Of a stretch of 64,000 nt of DNA, positions 15,483 through 24,492 are shown one piece after another. Position numbers and translations under genes: made by a program. Each line of letters opens with the position of its first letter. Position 1 is the stretch's first letter. Source of the DNA: Desulfovibrionaceae bacterium (lineage in GTDB: Bacteria; Desulfobacterota; Desulfovibrionia; Desulfovibrionales; Desulfovibrionaceae). A model generated the notes under the pieces. It did not search any database. It was given only the letters and a program-made list of their open reading frames with translations, and was not told where the DNA came from. The stretch covers positions 1 to 64,000 of the forward strand of contig JAQVCS010000007.1 of the NCBI GenBank assembly GCA_028689675.1. Reading direction: 5' to 3'.

Positions 15483-17840
15483 ATGTCTAAAAGCACACTA
15501 TCAGAAAGCACGCTCACAGCCGCCTGTGCCTACAAAAACCCGCACGGGCAGGCCAGCTGCAATACACCCTTTGCCTCAAGCCCCCACCAGCACAGCGCGG
15601 ACGCCTGCGCTTGCCAACAGCAGAACACAAAACAACACAACCATGTCTGCTGCTGCGGGCACACAGCACCCCTTGGCGCACAGGCAGACAGCCCGCTTGC
15701 CAAGCCCTCGGCACAGTGCGTGCTGTACCGCATTGTCAATATGGATTGCCCCATGGAAGAAACCCTGATACGTAAAAAGCTGGAGCCCATGGCAGGTATA
15801 ACAAAGCTGGAATTTAACCTGATGCAGCGCGTGCTTACCGTGCATCACAGCCTGCCAAACACAAAGGGCATTGCCGCAGCGCTGCATGCTATTGATATGG
15901 ACGGTGAGGAAATGCACACAGCCAAGGCCGCAGCCGCCCCCTTGCCTGCTCAGGGCAATGCATGGCGCAGCCTTGGTTTGGCTCTGATTTTAGCCGCTGC
16001 TTCAGAAGTGCTGGAATTGCTGCACGAATGGCAGGTTGCCCCTTTTGGCGGGGCTGACAGCAGCGCATTTATGGCATGGCTGCCCCTGCTTTTTGCCCTT
16101 GCCGCCATAGCCTGCGCAGGCCTGACCACCTATAAAAAAGGCTGGATTTCCCTACGCACTGGCAATTTGAACATCAATGCGCTGATGTCCATTGCCGTAA
16201 CAGGGGCAGTGCTCATAGGGCAATACCCCGAGGCCGCCATGGTTATGGTGCTGTTTAATGTGGCAGAAGCAATAGAAGGCAAATGCCTTGACCATGCGCG
16301 CAATGCTATTCAAAAATTATTAAGCCTCACACCAGAGCAGGCCACAGTGCTCATGCTCGATGGCGCATGGCAGGTGCTGCCCTGCAAAGATATTGCCCTT
16401 GGCAGCCATGTGCGCGTGCGCCCCGGCGAGCGCGTGGCGCTTGACGGGCTGGTGGTGCAAGGGCAGCCCGCCATAAATCAGGCGCCCATCACGGGGGAAA
16501 GCCTGCCCATAGAAAAACATGTGGGCGATGTGGTCTATGCTGGCAGCATCAATGAATCGAGCAGCTTTGAATTCACTGTCACTGCCAGAGCAGAAGACAC
16601 TACCCTTGCGCGCATTATTCATGCTGTGGAAGAGGCTCAGCGCTCGCGCGCGCCTATACAGCGCATTATTGACAATTTTGCCCTCTATTATACCCCTGCC
16701 GTATGCCTTTTGGCACTTGCTTTGGCCATATTTCCGCCTCTGTTTATGGGCAGCGCGTGGACAGAATCTATTTATATGGCCTTGGTCACCTTAGTTATTG
16801 GCTGCCCCTGCGCGCTGGTCATTTCCACCCCTGTTACCATTATCAGCGGCATAGCCGCCGCCACTAAGCAGGGCATTATGATTAAGGGCGGGGCATTTTT
16901 AGAACAAGGCCGCCTGCTCAACTGGGTGGCGCTGGATAAAACAGGCACACTCACGCATGGCAAACCCGTGCTGACCCAAAGCCAGCCTTGGGGCACAATG
17001 GATGCCACGGCCACGCTGCACTATGCCAGCAGCCTTGCCGCGCTTTCAGACCACCCCGTCTCGCTGGCTTTGGCCAAAGCGGGCGCAGAACAAGGCCTAA
17101 GCCCGCTGGACGTGAGCGACTTTAGCGCGCTGGCGGGGCTGGGGGTGCAGGGCAGGCTTCAAGGTTCGCTGTGGCGCTTGGGCAATAAGCGCCTGCTGCC
17201 AGCCGATATGCACGATAAAATAGTATTGCAGCATATAGAAGCATGGGAAAAGCAGGGCAACAGCGTGGTTGTTCTGCTTCAGGAAGAGACAGTGCAGGCC
17301 GTATTTGCCGTTGCCGACACCGTGAAAGAAAGCAGCATTGCCGCCATACAGGAATTGCACCAGCTTGGTGTGCAAAGCATGATGCTCACAGGGGACAATG
17401 AATACAGCGCGCAAACCATTGCCGCGCAGGTGGGTGTGGATGCTTTTCAGGCCAATTTGCTGCCCGCAGCCAAGCTTGAGGCCGTGAGCCGCCTTATGCA
17501 GCAGGGCACAGTGGGCATGGCTGGGGACGGCATTAACGATGCCCCCGCCCTTGCCAAGGCTGATATAGGCTTTGCCATGGCCGCGGCAGGCACAGATACC
17601 GCCATCGAAACCGCAGATATTGCCCTGATGGATGACGATTTACGAAAAATCCCGCGTTTTATTCGCCTTTCCCGCGCCACGCACGCCATAATAGTACAAA
17701 ATATTGTTGTGGCGCTGGGCATAAAGGCTCTTTTTTTCACCCTCACGGTGCTCGGCTATGGCACTATGTGGATGGCTGTCTTTGCCGATGTGGGCACAAG
17801 CCTGCTGGTGGTTGGCAATGGGCTGCGTGCCATGCGCTAA
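15483..17840 (+). CDS. zntA: Zn/Cd/Pb-exporting P1B-type ATPase
   Basis: A 785-residue heavy-metal ATPase. The N-terminus (about residues 15-60) is rich in Cys and His (HQHSADACAC, HNHVCCCGH). A single HMA domain follows with MDCPMEE (87-93) instead of CxxC. The core shows TGES, the membrane metal site GCPCAL, the phosphorylation site DKTGTLTHG, the SDHPVS nucleotide region, and GDGINDAPALAKADIG (quoted in part). These are features of ZntA/CadA exporters. The ATG at 15483 has GGAGA upstream and lies after the predicted start of transcription; the in-frame ATG at 15432 overlaps the -10 and cannot be used. It is divergent from the merR gene that should control it. Confidence 0.93.
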   Translation: MSKSTLSESTLTAACAYKNPHGQASCNTPFASSPHQHSADACACQQQNTKQHNHVCCCGHTAPLGAQADSPLAKPSAQCVLYRIVNMDCPMEETLIRKKLEPMAGITKLEFNLMQRVLTVHHSLPNTKGIAAALHAIDMDGEEMHTAKAAAAPLPAQGNAWRSLGLALILAAASEVLELLHEWQVAPFGGADSSAFMAWLPLLFALAAIACAGLTTYKKGWISLRTGNLNINALMSIAVTGAVLIGQYPEAAMVMVLFNVAEAIEGKCLDHARNAIQKLLSLTPEQATVLMLDGAWQVLPCKDIALGSHVRVRPGERVALDGLVVQGQPAINQAPITGESLPIEKHVGDVVYAGSINESSSFEFTVTARAEDTTLARIIHAVEEAQRSRAPIQRIIDNFALYYTPAVCLLALALAIFPPLFMGSAWTESIYMALVTLVIGCPCALVISTPVTIISGIAAATKQGIMIKGGAFLEQGRLLNWVALDKTGTLTHGKPVLTQSQPWGTMDATATLHYASSLAALSDHPVSLALAKAGAEQGLSPLDVSDFSALAGLGVQGRLQGSLWRLGNKRLLPADMHDKIVLQHIEAWEKQGNSVVVLLQEETVQAVFAVADTVKESSIAAIQELHQLGVQSMMLTGDNEYSAQTIAAQVGVDAFQANLLPAAKLEAVSRLMQQGTVGMAGDGINDAPALAKADIGFAMAAAGTDTAIETADIALMDDDLRKIPRFIRLSRATHAIIVQNIVVALGIKALFFTLTVLGYGTMWMAVFADVGTSLLVVGNGLRAMR

Positions 17841-17846
17841 ACGCCT

Positions 17847-18941
17847 CTATTCGCCTGTGCCATATTGACCAAAAGAACCATCAATGCTGGCATTATCCCC
17901 GGGGGTACGAAAGTACCCTTCGGGGCTGTATTCTGGCTTGCCTGCGGCCATAAGTTCACTTACAGTCTGGCATTCCCAGCCTTTCTTATCCAAATAGTCC
18001 AGCAAAAAGAGCAGCAGCTCAAGGCTGTGCTCGGGCACACTGTTGGCATGAAATAAAATAATAGACCCCGGGCGCACCTGCTCCAGCATGGCATGCATGG
18101 CCTGCGCCACACTTTCCCCATGCATGCCTTCTGCCACCACATCCCATTGCACCACATGCAGGCCGTGCTCTTGCAGCCATGTTAGGCTTGCGGGGGTGCA
18201 GCGCCCATAGGGCAGGCGAAAAAGCGTCATACTGTAGGGCACATTGTCCATCATAGAAGCATAGCCCGCAGCCTCGGCCATGCGCCCCAGCTTTTCACGC
18301 AAATGCTCATACCATGCCTGTGTCCATTCTATTTGCTCATCCGCTTTTTGCTTGTTAATAATGGCAAAATTGGCATGCGTCCAAGCATGGTTGCCCACCT
18401 CAAAGCCCCGCGCTGCCATAAGCTGCAAGGCGCGCTCTTCATGAGAGCGCATCCACTTGCCGCTCATAAAAAAAGTGGCATGCGCCTTATAGCGCAGCAA
18501 GGCACTAATAATACCCTGCTCATAGCCAGCCACAGAACATTGCAGCTCACACAAGTCAAAAGTCAGAGCCACAGCCTTGCGCCCGGGGGGCAGGGCAACA
18601 CGGCGTATTGTGCCATAGGGCAAGGGCTTGCCCGCGGCGGCATTGCTGCTGGCAAGCAGCTTGTGTAGCACGGTGCTGGCATGGCGTGGCACAGTAAACA
18701 AAGAAGGGTGCGTATTATTGGGCACGCCAAAGCCCATATCGCTGGCGCGCAAAGGGGGCAGGCCATGCGGCCACAAAGCCTGAAAAAGATCGGGCGGAGT
18801 GGGCAAAGCCGTAACCAAGGGCTGGCTTTGCTCGGCAATAAAGGAAGATACAGCCTGCTTCAGCAAAGGGCTTGCGCTGGGCTGCACAGGCATACAATAA
18901 AAAAGGGCAAGAAAGGCACACAGAAAATATTTTTTTACCAT
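17847..18941 (-). CDS. Exported polysaccharide deacetylase (NodB domain)
   Basis: A 364-residue protein with a signal peptide at residues 1 to about 22 (KKYFLCAFLALFYCM). The NodB domain begins near residue 125 with VALTFDLCE, a known variant of the TFDDGP metal motif, and continues with VGNHAWTHANF, the HxxxH zinc pair. FRLPYGRC and IILFHAN match the later motifs. It should de-N-acetylate a cell-wall or surface polysaccharide in the periplasm. I chose ATG 18941 because it begins the signal peptide; the open frame extends further and the ribosome site is poor, so the start is uncertain. It converges on zntA. Confidence 0.8.
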   Translation of the reverse strand: MVKKYFLCAFLALFYCMPVQPSASPLLKQAVSSFIAEQSQPLVTALPTPPDLFQALWPHGLPPLRASDMGFGVPNNTHPSLFTVPRHASTVLHKLLASSNAAAGKPLPYGTIRRVALPPGRKAVALTFDLCELQCSVAGYEQGIISALLRYKAHATFFMSGKWMRSHEERALQLMAARGFEVGNHAWTHANFAIINKQKADEQIEWTQAWYEHLREKLGRMAEAAGYASMMDNVPYSMTLFRLPYGRCTPASLTWLQEHGLHVVQWDVVAEGMHGESVAQAMHAMLEQVRPGSIILFHANSVPEHSLELLLFLLDYLDKKGWECQTVSELMAAGKPEYSPEGYFRTPGDNASIDGSFGQYGTGE

Positions 18942-19063
18942 ACAGCTACCATACAGCACAAAGTATTGCGCCCCGCCCGCATGCAGACAGCTATGCATAA
19001 AGAGCATACGCGCCCCAATGCGCTTGTGCGCCCCCACCAAGCAAGCAGGGGCAAAAAAGCGCC

Positions 19064-19756
19064 CTAGATGCCCTTCACGCGGCGCACCAGCTCGGCCACA
19101 AGGCAATCAAGCGCATCCACCACGGCCTCATCATGAGGGCAAATGACAGAAAGCTCGGTGCAGGCGGCAATCATCACAGGCACACCCTGCGCGCGCATGG
19201 CATCCACCACAGCCACAAAGCGCTGGCGCATGGCGGGGCTGGAATCGCCCGCTTTCACAGCGGCAATAATAGCGCTGACCTCTTCTTGCAGCATGGCCTC
19301 GGGGTACACGGCCTCTATACCATAGGCGGCAAGGCGCTTTTCATACAGCCCAGTGCTGCGTGTGCCCACCGTGCACAACACAGCAGCGCGCTTTGCCTGC
19401 GGGTGGCTTTCATGAATATGCTTTGCTGTGGCGTCCAGCATATCCACAAAGGGCAGGGCGCTGGCAGCCTGAATTTCTGGCAAGTAATAATGGGCAGTAT
19501 TGCAGGGCATGCACAGCATATCCGCACCAAAAAGCTCCAGACGCTTTGCCATATCGGCCAGCACAGGGGCAGCAGAAGGAATAGTGCCCTGAATGGAAAG
19601 CACACGGTTGGGCACTTTGCTGTTTTGGTCAACAATACAATGGATATGGTCATTATCCACACTGGCTGGTGTGGCTACCACAATGCGGCGCATCAGTTCA
19701 ACGGTTGCTTCTGGCCCCATACCACCTAAAATTCCCACCACTTTTTCTGTATTCAT
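19064..19756 (-). CDS. Aspartate/glutamate racemase family protein
   Basis: A 230-residue, two-domain racemase. It has GILGGMGPEAT at the N-terminus, the first catalytic cysteine in MPCNTAH (Cys 85) and the second in ACTELSVI near residue 197. This pattern matches YgeA/RacX-type amino-acid racemases more than MurI. D-amino acids from such enzymes go into cell wall or signalling; the substrate is not predictable. AAGGAT lies before ATG 19756. The neighbouring deacetylase gene starts 122 bp downstream on the same strand. Confidence 0.85.
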   Translation of the reverse strand: MNTEKVVGILGGMGPEATVELMRRIVVATPASVDNDHIHCIVDQNSKVPNRVLSIQGTIPSAAPVLADMAKRLELFGADMLCMPCNTAHYYLPEIQAASALPFVDMLDATAKHIHESHPQAKRAAVLCTVGTRSTGLYEKRLAAYGIEAVYPEAMLQEEVSAIIAAVKAGDSSPAMRQRFVAVVDAMRAQGVPVMIAACTELSVICPHDEAVVDALDCLVAELVRRVKGI

Positions 19757-19993
19757 TCCTGCATCCTTTTTATCAAGCACAAATTTTTTGCCCAAGGGGC
19801 ATGCGCGCAACCTACAGCGAACAGGGCAAAGACACAAGCAGGGGCTTTGCCTTTATATCATAAAGCCAAATGACAGGCTTTCGGGCACAAAAGCATAGGG
19901 CAAGAGGCTCTTTTTATTCGTAATAAAATAAGTATTGTTATTTTTTAGCCTGCGTGTATGAGAATAAAGAGCCTAATGCTCAGGAGGTTGCTT

Positions 19994-20302
19994 ATGCGCA
20001 TACATACTTTGTTTGCTTTATTGGCTCTGCCTTTAGCCACCTTGGCTTTTGCCAGCTACAGCCACGCCGCCGATGGCGCTGCTGTCTGGAAACAATCCTG
20101 TAGCCCCTGCCACAGCAGCGCCGCAAAATTCAAAGGCGCAGCCCCCGCAGACCTTGAAAAAAAGCTGCTCGCCTTCAGCCAAAAAGAGCAAAGCAGTGAC
20201 AAGGCCAAAACCATGCAAAAAAATATTCAAAGTTTAAGCTCGGAACAAATGACCGCGCTCACGCTGTTTATGAGCACGGGCGGCGAGGCGCAGGGCAAAT
20301 AG
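19994..20302 (+). CDS. Periplasmic c-type cytochrome, c553-like
   Basis: A 102-residue class I cytochrome. The signal peptide ends at SHAA-D near residue 25. The mature start ADGAAVWKQSCSPCH includes one CxxCH heme site, and a later Met in KTMQKN is placed like the axial ligand of Desulfovibrio cytochrome c553. It is probably a soluble periplasmic electron carrier. The ATG at 19994 follows CAGGAGGT; an in-frame ATG at 19958 lacks a site and would bury the signal peptide. The promoter region is framed by AGGCTCTTTTTATTC (19905-19919) and GAATAAAGAGCCT (19962-19974), an inverted repeat of unknown meaning. Confidence 0.85.
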   Translation: MRIHTLFALLALPLATLAFASYSHAADGAAVWKQSCSPCHSSAAKFKGAAPADLEKKLLAFSQKEQSSDKAKTMQKNIQSLSSEQMTALTLFMSTGGEAQGK

Positions 20303-20328
20303 CTGCCCTTTTTCCAAAACACAGAACA

Positions 20329-20357
20329 AAAGCCGGCACACTTGCTGTCGGCTTTTT
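20329..20357. terminator. Terminator between cytochrome and rnc
   Basis: AAGCCGGCA (20330-20338) pairs with TGTCGGCTTTTT (20346-20357) around CACTTGC. The flanks allow termination on both strands, as expected between two convergent genes. Confidence 0.7.
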
Positions 20358-20365
20358 GTTTTGGG

Positions 20366-21055
20366 CTATGCTTGGTTAAGCGCTTCCAAAGCAAGGCGCG
20401 CCGCTTCCTGCTCGGCACGTTTCAGGCTGGGGCCCTGCGCGCTGAATTCTTTGTGGTTAGGCAAAATAAGGCGCACAGAAAATATTTTAGCATGTTCTGG
20501 CCCAGAGCTGCCCGTGGGCACATAGAGGGGGCGGTCTTTAAAAAGGCGCTGGGCTTCTTCTTGCAGCCTTGTTTTATAATCTTTACGCGGGCTTTCCCCC
20601 ACGCTGGCTGGCCAACGATTGCGAAAGACATGCTGCACCACAGCCGTGGCAGCCGCAAAGCCGCCGTCTTCAAAAACCGAGGCCAGCACGGCTTCAAACA
20701 CGTCGCTCAACACTGTATCTCGGTTACGCCCGCCCTGCCCTTCTTCGCCCTTGCCCAGCAGCAAAAAGGTGTCTAAATGCAGCTCACGGGCAAGGTCTGC
20801 CAGCGCACCAGTGCTCACAAGGCGCGAGCGCAGGCGTGTCATGTCCCCTTCACGCGCATCGGGAAAACGCGCAAACAGTTCCCACGAAACGCACAATTCC
20901 AGCACAGCATCACCCAAAAATTCCTGCCGCTCATTGTGCGCCTGCTCTGCCCCATGCTCGTTTGCCCACGAGCTGTGTGTAAGTGCTAGCGTAAGCAATT
21001 CTGGGCGGGAATAGGTGTATTGCAAAATCTCTTCAATAGCTTTGTGTTGTTGCAT
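20366..21055 (-). CDS. rnc: Ribonuclease III
   Basis: A 229-residue RNase III. The catalytic signature NERQEFLGDAVLEL lies near residues 40-53, with the second acidic site DVFEAVLASVF around 115. A C-terminal double-stranded RNA-binding domain starts with KDYKTRLQEEAQ and ends KRAEQEAARLAL. It processes rRNA precursors and cleaves double-stranded RNA. The start ATG 21055 has AGGAAGG upstream; further upstream in-frame codons do not resemble the family. Confidence 0.94.
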   Translation of the reverse strand: MQQHKAIEEILQYTYSRPELLTLALTHSSWANEHGAEQAHNERQEFLGDAVLELCVSWELFARFPDAREGDMTRLRSRLVSTGALADLARELHLDTFLLLGKGEEGQGGRNRDTVLSDVFEAVLASVFEDGGFAAATAVVQHVFRNRWPASVGESPRKDYKTRLQEEAQRLFKDRPLYVPTGSSGPEHAKIFSVRLILPNHKEFSAQGPSLKRAEQEAARLALEALNQA

Positions 21056-21221
21056 ACTTGCTTCCTTCCTACGACCGAATAGTTTTATCAAATTTAGCTG
21101 GCTTGGCAAGTATAAAGCGCAGGTGCACCCTTGACAGAGGCGCTGGCAATGTCTACCTATGCCCAACAGCATTTTTGCAGCGCACTCATTGCGGAACACT
21201 ATTTTTGAGGAGCAAGACCAA

Positions 21222-21560
21222 ATGGCTTATGATATTCGCATTATGAAATTGGTAAGCGGTGACATTGTCATCGGCAAATATGATACAGAAAAAGACAGCC
21301 TGAACGATGTGGCCGTTATCCAAACCATGCCCACCCAGCAGGGCGTACAAATGCTCATTCTCCCCTATGGCTACCCCTTTGAGCCGCAATTTTGCGGCAG
21401 CATTGAAGGCAAGCATTTTATGTACCGCTATGCTGAAATTCCCGATGATCTCGAAAAAAAATATCTGGAAGCCGTCACCCAGCTTACTGTCAGCGGTGGC
21501 ATGGGCAAGCTGCAATTTGGCCCTATGGGCGGCGCTGGCGGCAGCGGCTTGATTAAGTAG
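21222..21560 (+). CDS. Small conserved protein, possible Sm-like fold
   Basis: A 112-residue protein of no named function. It starts MAYDIRIMKLVSGDIVIGKY, followed by alternating strands (DVAVIQTMP, GVQMLILPYGYPF, HFMYRYAEIPDDLEKKYLE) and a Gly-rich end. The order, with an opening strand carrying a GD(I/V)(I/V)G motif and five short strands, is like LSm/Sm-type small barrels, including the kind seen in phage proteins. That is a fold guess from pattern only. The ATG at 21222 has GAGGAG upstream. It lies between rnc (opposite strand) and the radical SAM gene, 70 bp before the latter. Confidence 0.6.
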   Translation: MAYDIRIMKLVSGDIVIGKYDTEKDSLNDVAVIQTMPTQQGVQMLILPYGYPFEPQFCGSIEGKHFMYRYAEIPDDLEKKYLEAVTQLTVSGGMGKLQFGPMGGAGGSGLIK

Positions 21561-21630
21561 CTTTTTAAACGCACTTCACCTATATTAGGGCGGTTCACCA
21601 TACCGCCCTTTTTTAGTATAAAGGAATATC

Positions 21631-24213
21631 ATGCGTTCTTTGTTACCCTTGCTCCCCAAGCCCAGCCGCTATACAGGCCTTGAAGAAGGCAGCATACATA
21701 AAAACCCTGCTGCGGTGCGCCTGCGCATGGCCTTGGCTTTTCCCGATACTTATGATGTTGGCATGTCCTACCTTGGCCAAAAAATTCTTTATGGCATAGT
21801 CAATGCCCAGCCCGAATGGTGGGCAGAGCGCGCCTGTGCCCCCGAGCGCGAAGCCGCCGAAATATTGCGCCAGCACAACAAGCCCCTAGGCACGCTTGAA
21901 AGCGGCACAGCCCTTGCCGAAATGCATGCCATAGGCTTTGCCATCACGCACGAGCTTTGCTATACCAATGTGCTGTATATGCTTGATTTGGCAGGCATTC
22001 CCCTGCGGGCAGCCCAGCGCGGCACCAGCCTGACTGCATGGCCGCTTATTATGCTGGGCGGCGGGGCATTGCTCAGTGCCGAGCCCCTTGCCCCTTTTGT
22101 GGACGTAATGCTGCTTGGCGAAGGCGAAGAATTGCTGCCCGAAGTGCTCACCCTGCTGCAACAAGCGCGTGACGCGGGCTGGACAAAACAGCACTTTTTA
22201 GAAGAAGCCCGCCACATTGCCGGCGTGTATATTCCTTCTTTTTTTCATGAACAGGCCGATGGCTCGCTGCAAGCCCAATTTGACGACTACACCCGCCCAG
22301 CCCGCCGCATTGTGACCGATTTTGACAAAGCCACCTACCCCGTCAGCCAAGTTGTGCCCATTGGCGCGGTGCACAACCGCCTTGCCCTTGAAATTGCCCG
22401 AGGCTGTACGCGCGGCTGCCGTTTTTGCCATGCAGGCATGGTCTACCGCCCCGCGCGTGAACGCAGCCTGCCCCATTTGGAAAAGCTGCTTAAAGAATGC
22501 CTTGCCCACACAGGCTTTGACGATGTTTCTTTCCTCTCGCTCAGCACGGGCGACTTTTCCGCCCTCAAAACCTTGTGCGATACGGTGTTTGATAAATGCG
22601 CACGCGAGCAGGTGGCTGTTTCGCTGCCCTCGCTGCGTGTGGGCTCTATTGATGACAGCATTATGGGGCGCATAGCAGGCATACGCCGCACTGGCGCAAC
22701 CCTTGCCCCCGAAGCGGGCAGCCAGCGCCTGCGCGATGTCATCAACAAAGGCGTTACCGAAGAGCAGCTTATTTTGCATGTGCAAAAATTGCTGGAACAC
22801 GGCTGGCAGCAGGTAAAGCTGTATTTTATGATAGGCCTGCCCACCGAAACGGATGCCGACCTTGAAGCCATTGTGGATATTTGCCGCAAGGTGCGCGATG
22901 CCGCAGGGCGTGGCCAGCCGCGGCTTATTGTTACCGCGGCCTTGTCACCCTTTGTACCCAAGCCCTTTACGCCTTTTCAATGGTACGGGCAAATTCCTCT
23001 GGAAGAAATACAGCGCCGCATCAATTATGTGCGCCAGCTCTTTAAGGGGCAAAAGTGCCTGAACATGCGCTGGCATGAACCCAGCATGAGCCATTTGGAA
23101 GGCATTTTTTCACGCGGAGACCGCCGCTTGGCTGATGTGGTGGAAAAGGCCTATCATAAAGGCTCTATATTTAACTCGTGGGTCAATGGCTTTTCGCTTG
23201 CGCCTTGGCTTGAGGCCATGGAAGAATGTGGGCTTTCAATAGAGCAGTACACTGGCGAGCGCGCCCTAGGCTCTGTGCTGCCGTGGTCACATTTAGAAGC
23301 GGGCATCGACCCAGAATTTCTGCGCAAAGAATGGGAACGCGCCCTTGAAGGCAAGGTGACGGAAGATTGCCGCTATCATGCCTGCCGCCAATGCGGGGCT
23401 TGCGACCGCAAGGGGGCGGCCTCGCGCCTGCCAGCGCCCAACCATGCCAGCATTCACAACAGGCTAAACTTCCCCCAGCGGGATCAGGCCGCCCATGTGC
23501 CAGCTCGCGATGAGGAAGGGCATATTATTTGCCGCATCACGCAAGGCAAAAAACAGCCGCCGCATATTGCGCCTGCGCTGGTGGTCAAAGCCGTGCAATA
23601 CCGCATTGTGCATACAAAGCTTGACGGCGCCGCCTATTTCAGTCAATTGGAGCTACAGGCTTTGCTGGAACGCGCCATGCGCCGCGCCGCCCTGCCTTTG
23701 GCATTTTCACAGGGCTTTCACCCACAGCCTTTGTTCAGCTTTGGGCGTGCTCTGCCTGTGGGCGTGGAAAGCCTTGCCGAATGGTTTGCCATTACCCTGC
23801 GCGAGCCCATGCCAGCGCAGGCAGTGCGCCTTGCTCTTCAGCCCTGCCTGCCCAAGGGCATGAACATTGTGGATGTTTCTGCCGTGGGTAAAGAAACGCG
23901 CACCCTGCAATCGCTGCGCGAGCGCTACACCTTGCGTTTTATTCAGGGGGATAGTGCCCGCTTCCAACAGGCATGGCATGATTTTGCAGCGCAAGACAGC
24001 TTTATTTGGACGCGTATGACCAAAAAAGGTGAACGTAGCGACGACATACGCCGCATGATAAGCACTATCAGCCACGAGGCAGACGGCAGCATCACCTTTG
24101 AGGCAGACTGGGGCACAAAATACCTTTCCCCCTTGGCGCTCTGCCTTGCCCTGACAGGGGAAGACAGCCTGCCCTGCCTGCACCTGCGTAAGACAGCGCA
24201 ATATTTTGAATAA
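21631..24213 (+). CDS. TIGR03960-type radical SAM protein fused to DUF2344
   Basis: An 860-residue fusion. Residues about 1-220 are the B12-binding-like N-terminal domain of TIGR03960 proteins (MALAFPDTYDVGMSYLG). The radical SAM site is CTRGCRFC, Cys 259, 263 and 266. A Cys-rich stretch near 580-595 (CRYHACRQCGACDRKG) could hold a second cluster. From about residue 655 (VQYRIVHTKLDGAAYFS) there is a DUF2344/TIGR03936 domain, which in other bacteria is a separate gene beside RNase G or ribosomal L21/L27 genes. The chemistry is not established. A 68-residue small protein follows 30 bp downstream. Confidence 0.9.
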   Translation: MRSLLPLLPKPSRYTGLEEGSIHKNPAAVRLRMALAFPDTYDVGMSYLGQKILYGIVNAQPEWWAERACAPEREAAEILRQHNKPLGTLESGTALAEMHAIGFAITHELCYTNVLYMLDLAGIPLRAAQRGTSLTAWPLIMLGGGALLSAEPLAPFVDVMLLGEGEELLPEVLTLLQQARDAGWTKQHFLEEARHIAGVYIPSFFHEQADGSLQAQFDDYTRPARRIVTDFDKATYPVSQVVPIGAVHNRLALEIARGCTRGCRFCHAGMVYRPARERSLPHLEKLLKECLAHTGFDDVSFLSLSTGDFSALKTLCDTVFDKCAREQVAVSLPSLRVGSIDDSIMGRIAGIRRTGATLAPEAGSQRLRDVINKGVTEEQLILHVQKLLEHGWQQVKLYFMIGLPTETDADLEAIVDICRKVRDAAGRGQPRLIVTAALSPFVPKPFTPFQWYGQIPLEEIQRRINYVRQLFKGQKCLNMRWHEPSMSHLEGIFSRGDRRLADVVEKAYHKGSIFNSWVNGFSLAPWLEAMEECGLSIEQYTGERALGSVLPWSHLEAGIDPEFLRKEWERALEGKVTEDCRYHACRQCGACDRKGAASRLPAPNHASIHNRLNFPQRDQAAHVPARDEEGHIICRITQGKKQPPHIAPALVVKAVQYRIVHTKLDGAAYFSQLELQALLERAMRRAALPLAFSQGFHPQPLFSFGRALPVGVESLAEWFAITLREPMPAQAVRLALQPCLPKGMNIVDVSAVGKETRTLQSLRERYTLRFIQGDSARFQQAWHDFAAQDSFIWTRMTKKGERSDDIRRMISTISHEADGSITFEADWGTKYLSPLALCLALTGEDSLPCLHLRKTAQYFE

Positions 24214-24243
24214 ACAATAACATACAAAACATAAGGCCTATTT

Positions 24244-24450
24244 ATGGGAAGCATACGCCCTTTTGATTCTGACCTAAGCTTTGCCGAGCATATTAAACAA
24301 TTACAGCCTGATGAATTGCTTGATATCTGGGTGGAAACACAGCAATTGGCAGAGCAGGTACAGGCACAGCATGAAGAAGACCTGAGCCTTGACCCTGAAT
24401 ATGAAAGCATTATTGTGCGCGAACTGCAATTACGCAGCGTTCATGCCTGA
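24244..24450 (+). CDS. Small acidic conserved-looking protein
   Basis: A 68-residue acidic, helical protein without cysteines or membrane segments (ELLDIWVETQQLAEQVQAQ in the middle). It follows the radical SAM gene by 30 bp and is closed by its own terminator, so it probably ends that transcript. Codon use matches the neighbours. I do not recognise it. Confidence 0.6.
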   Translation: MGSIRPFDSDLSFAEHIKQLQPDELLDIWVETQQLAEQVQAQHEEDLSLDPEYESIIVRELQLRSVHA

Positions 24451-24456
24451 TACGCA

Positions 24457-24481
24457 AAAGCCCGCCCTGCGCGGGCTTTTT
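24457..24481 (+). terminator. Terminator after the radical SAM transcript
   Basis: AAAGCCCGC and GCGGGCTTTTT enclose CCTGC, a compact stem with T-run. Confidence 0.88.
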
Positions 24482-24492
24482 ATGGAGCATAT

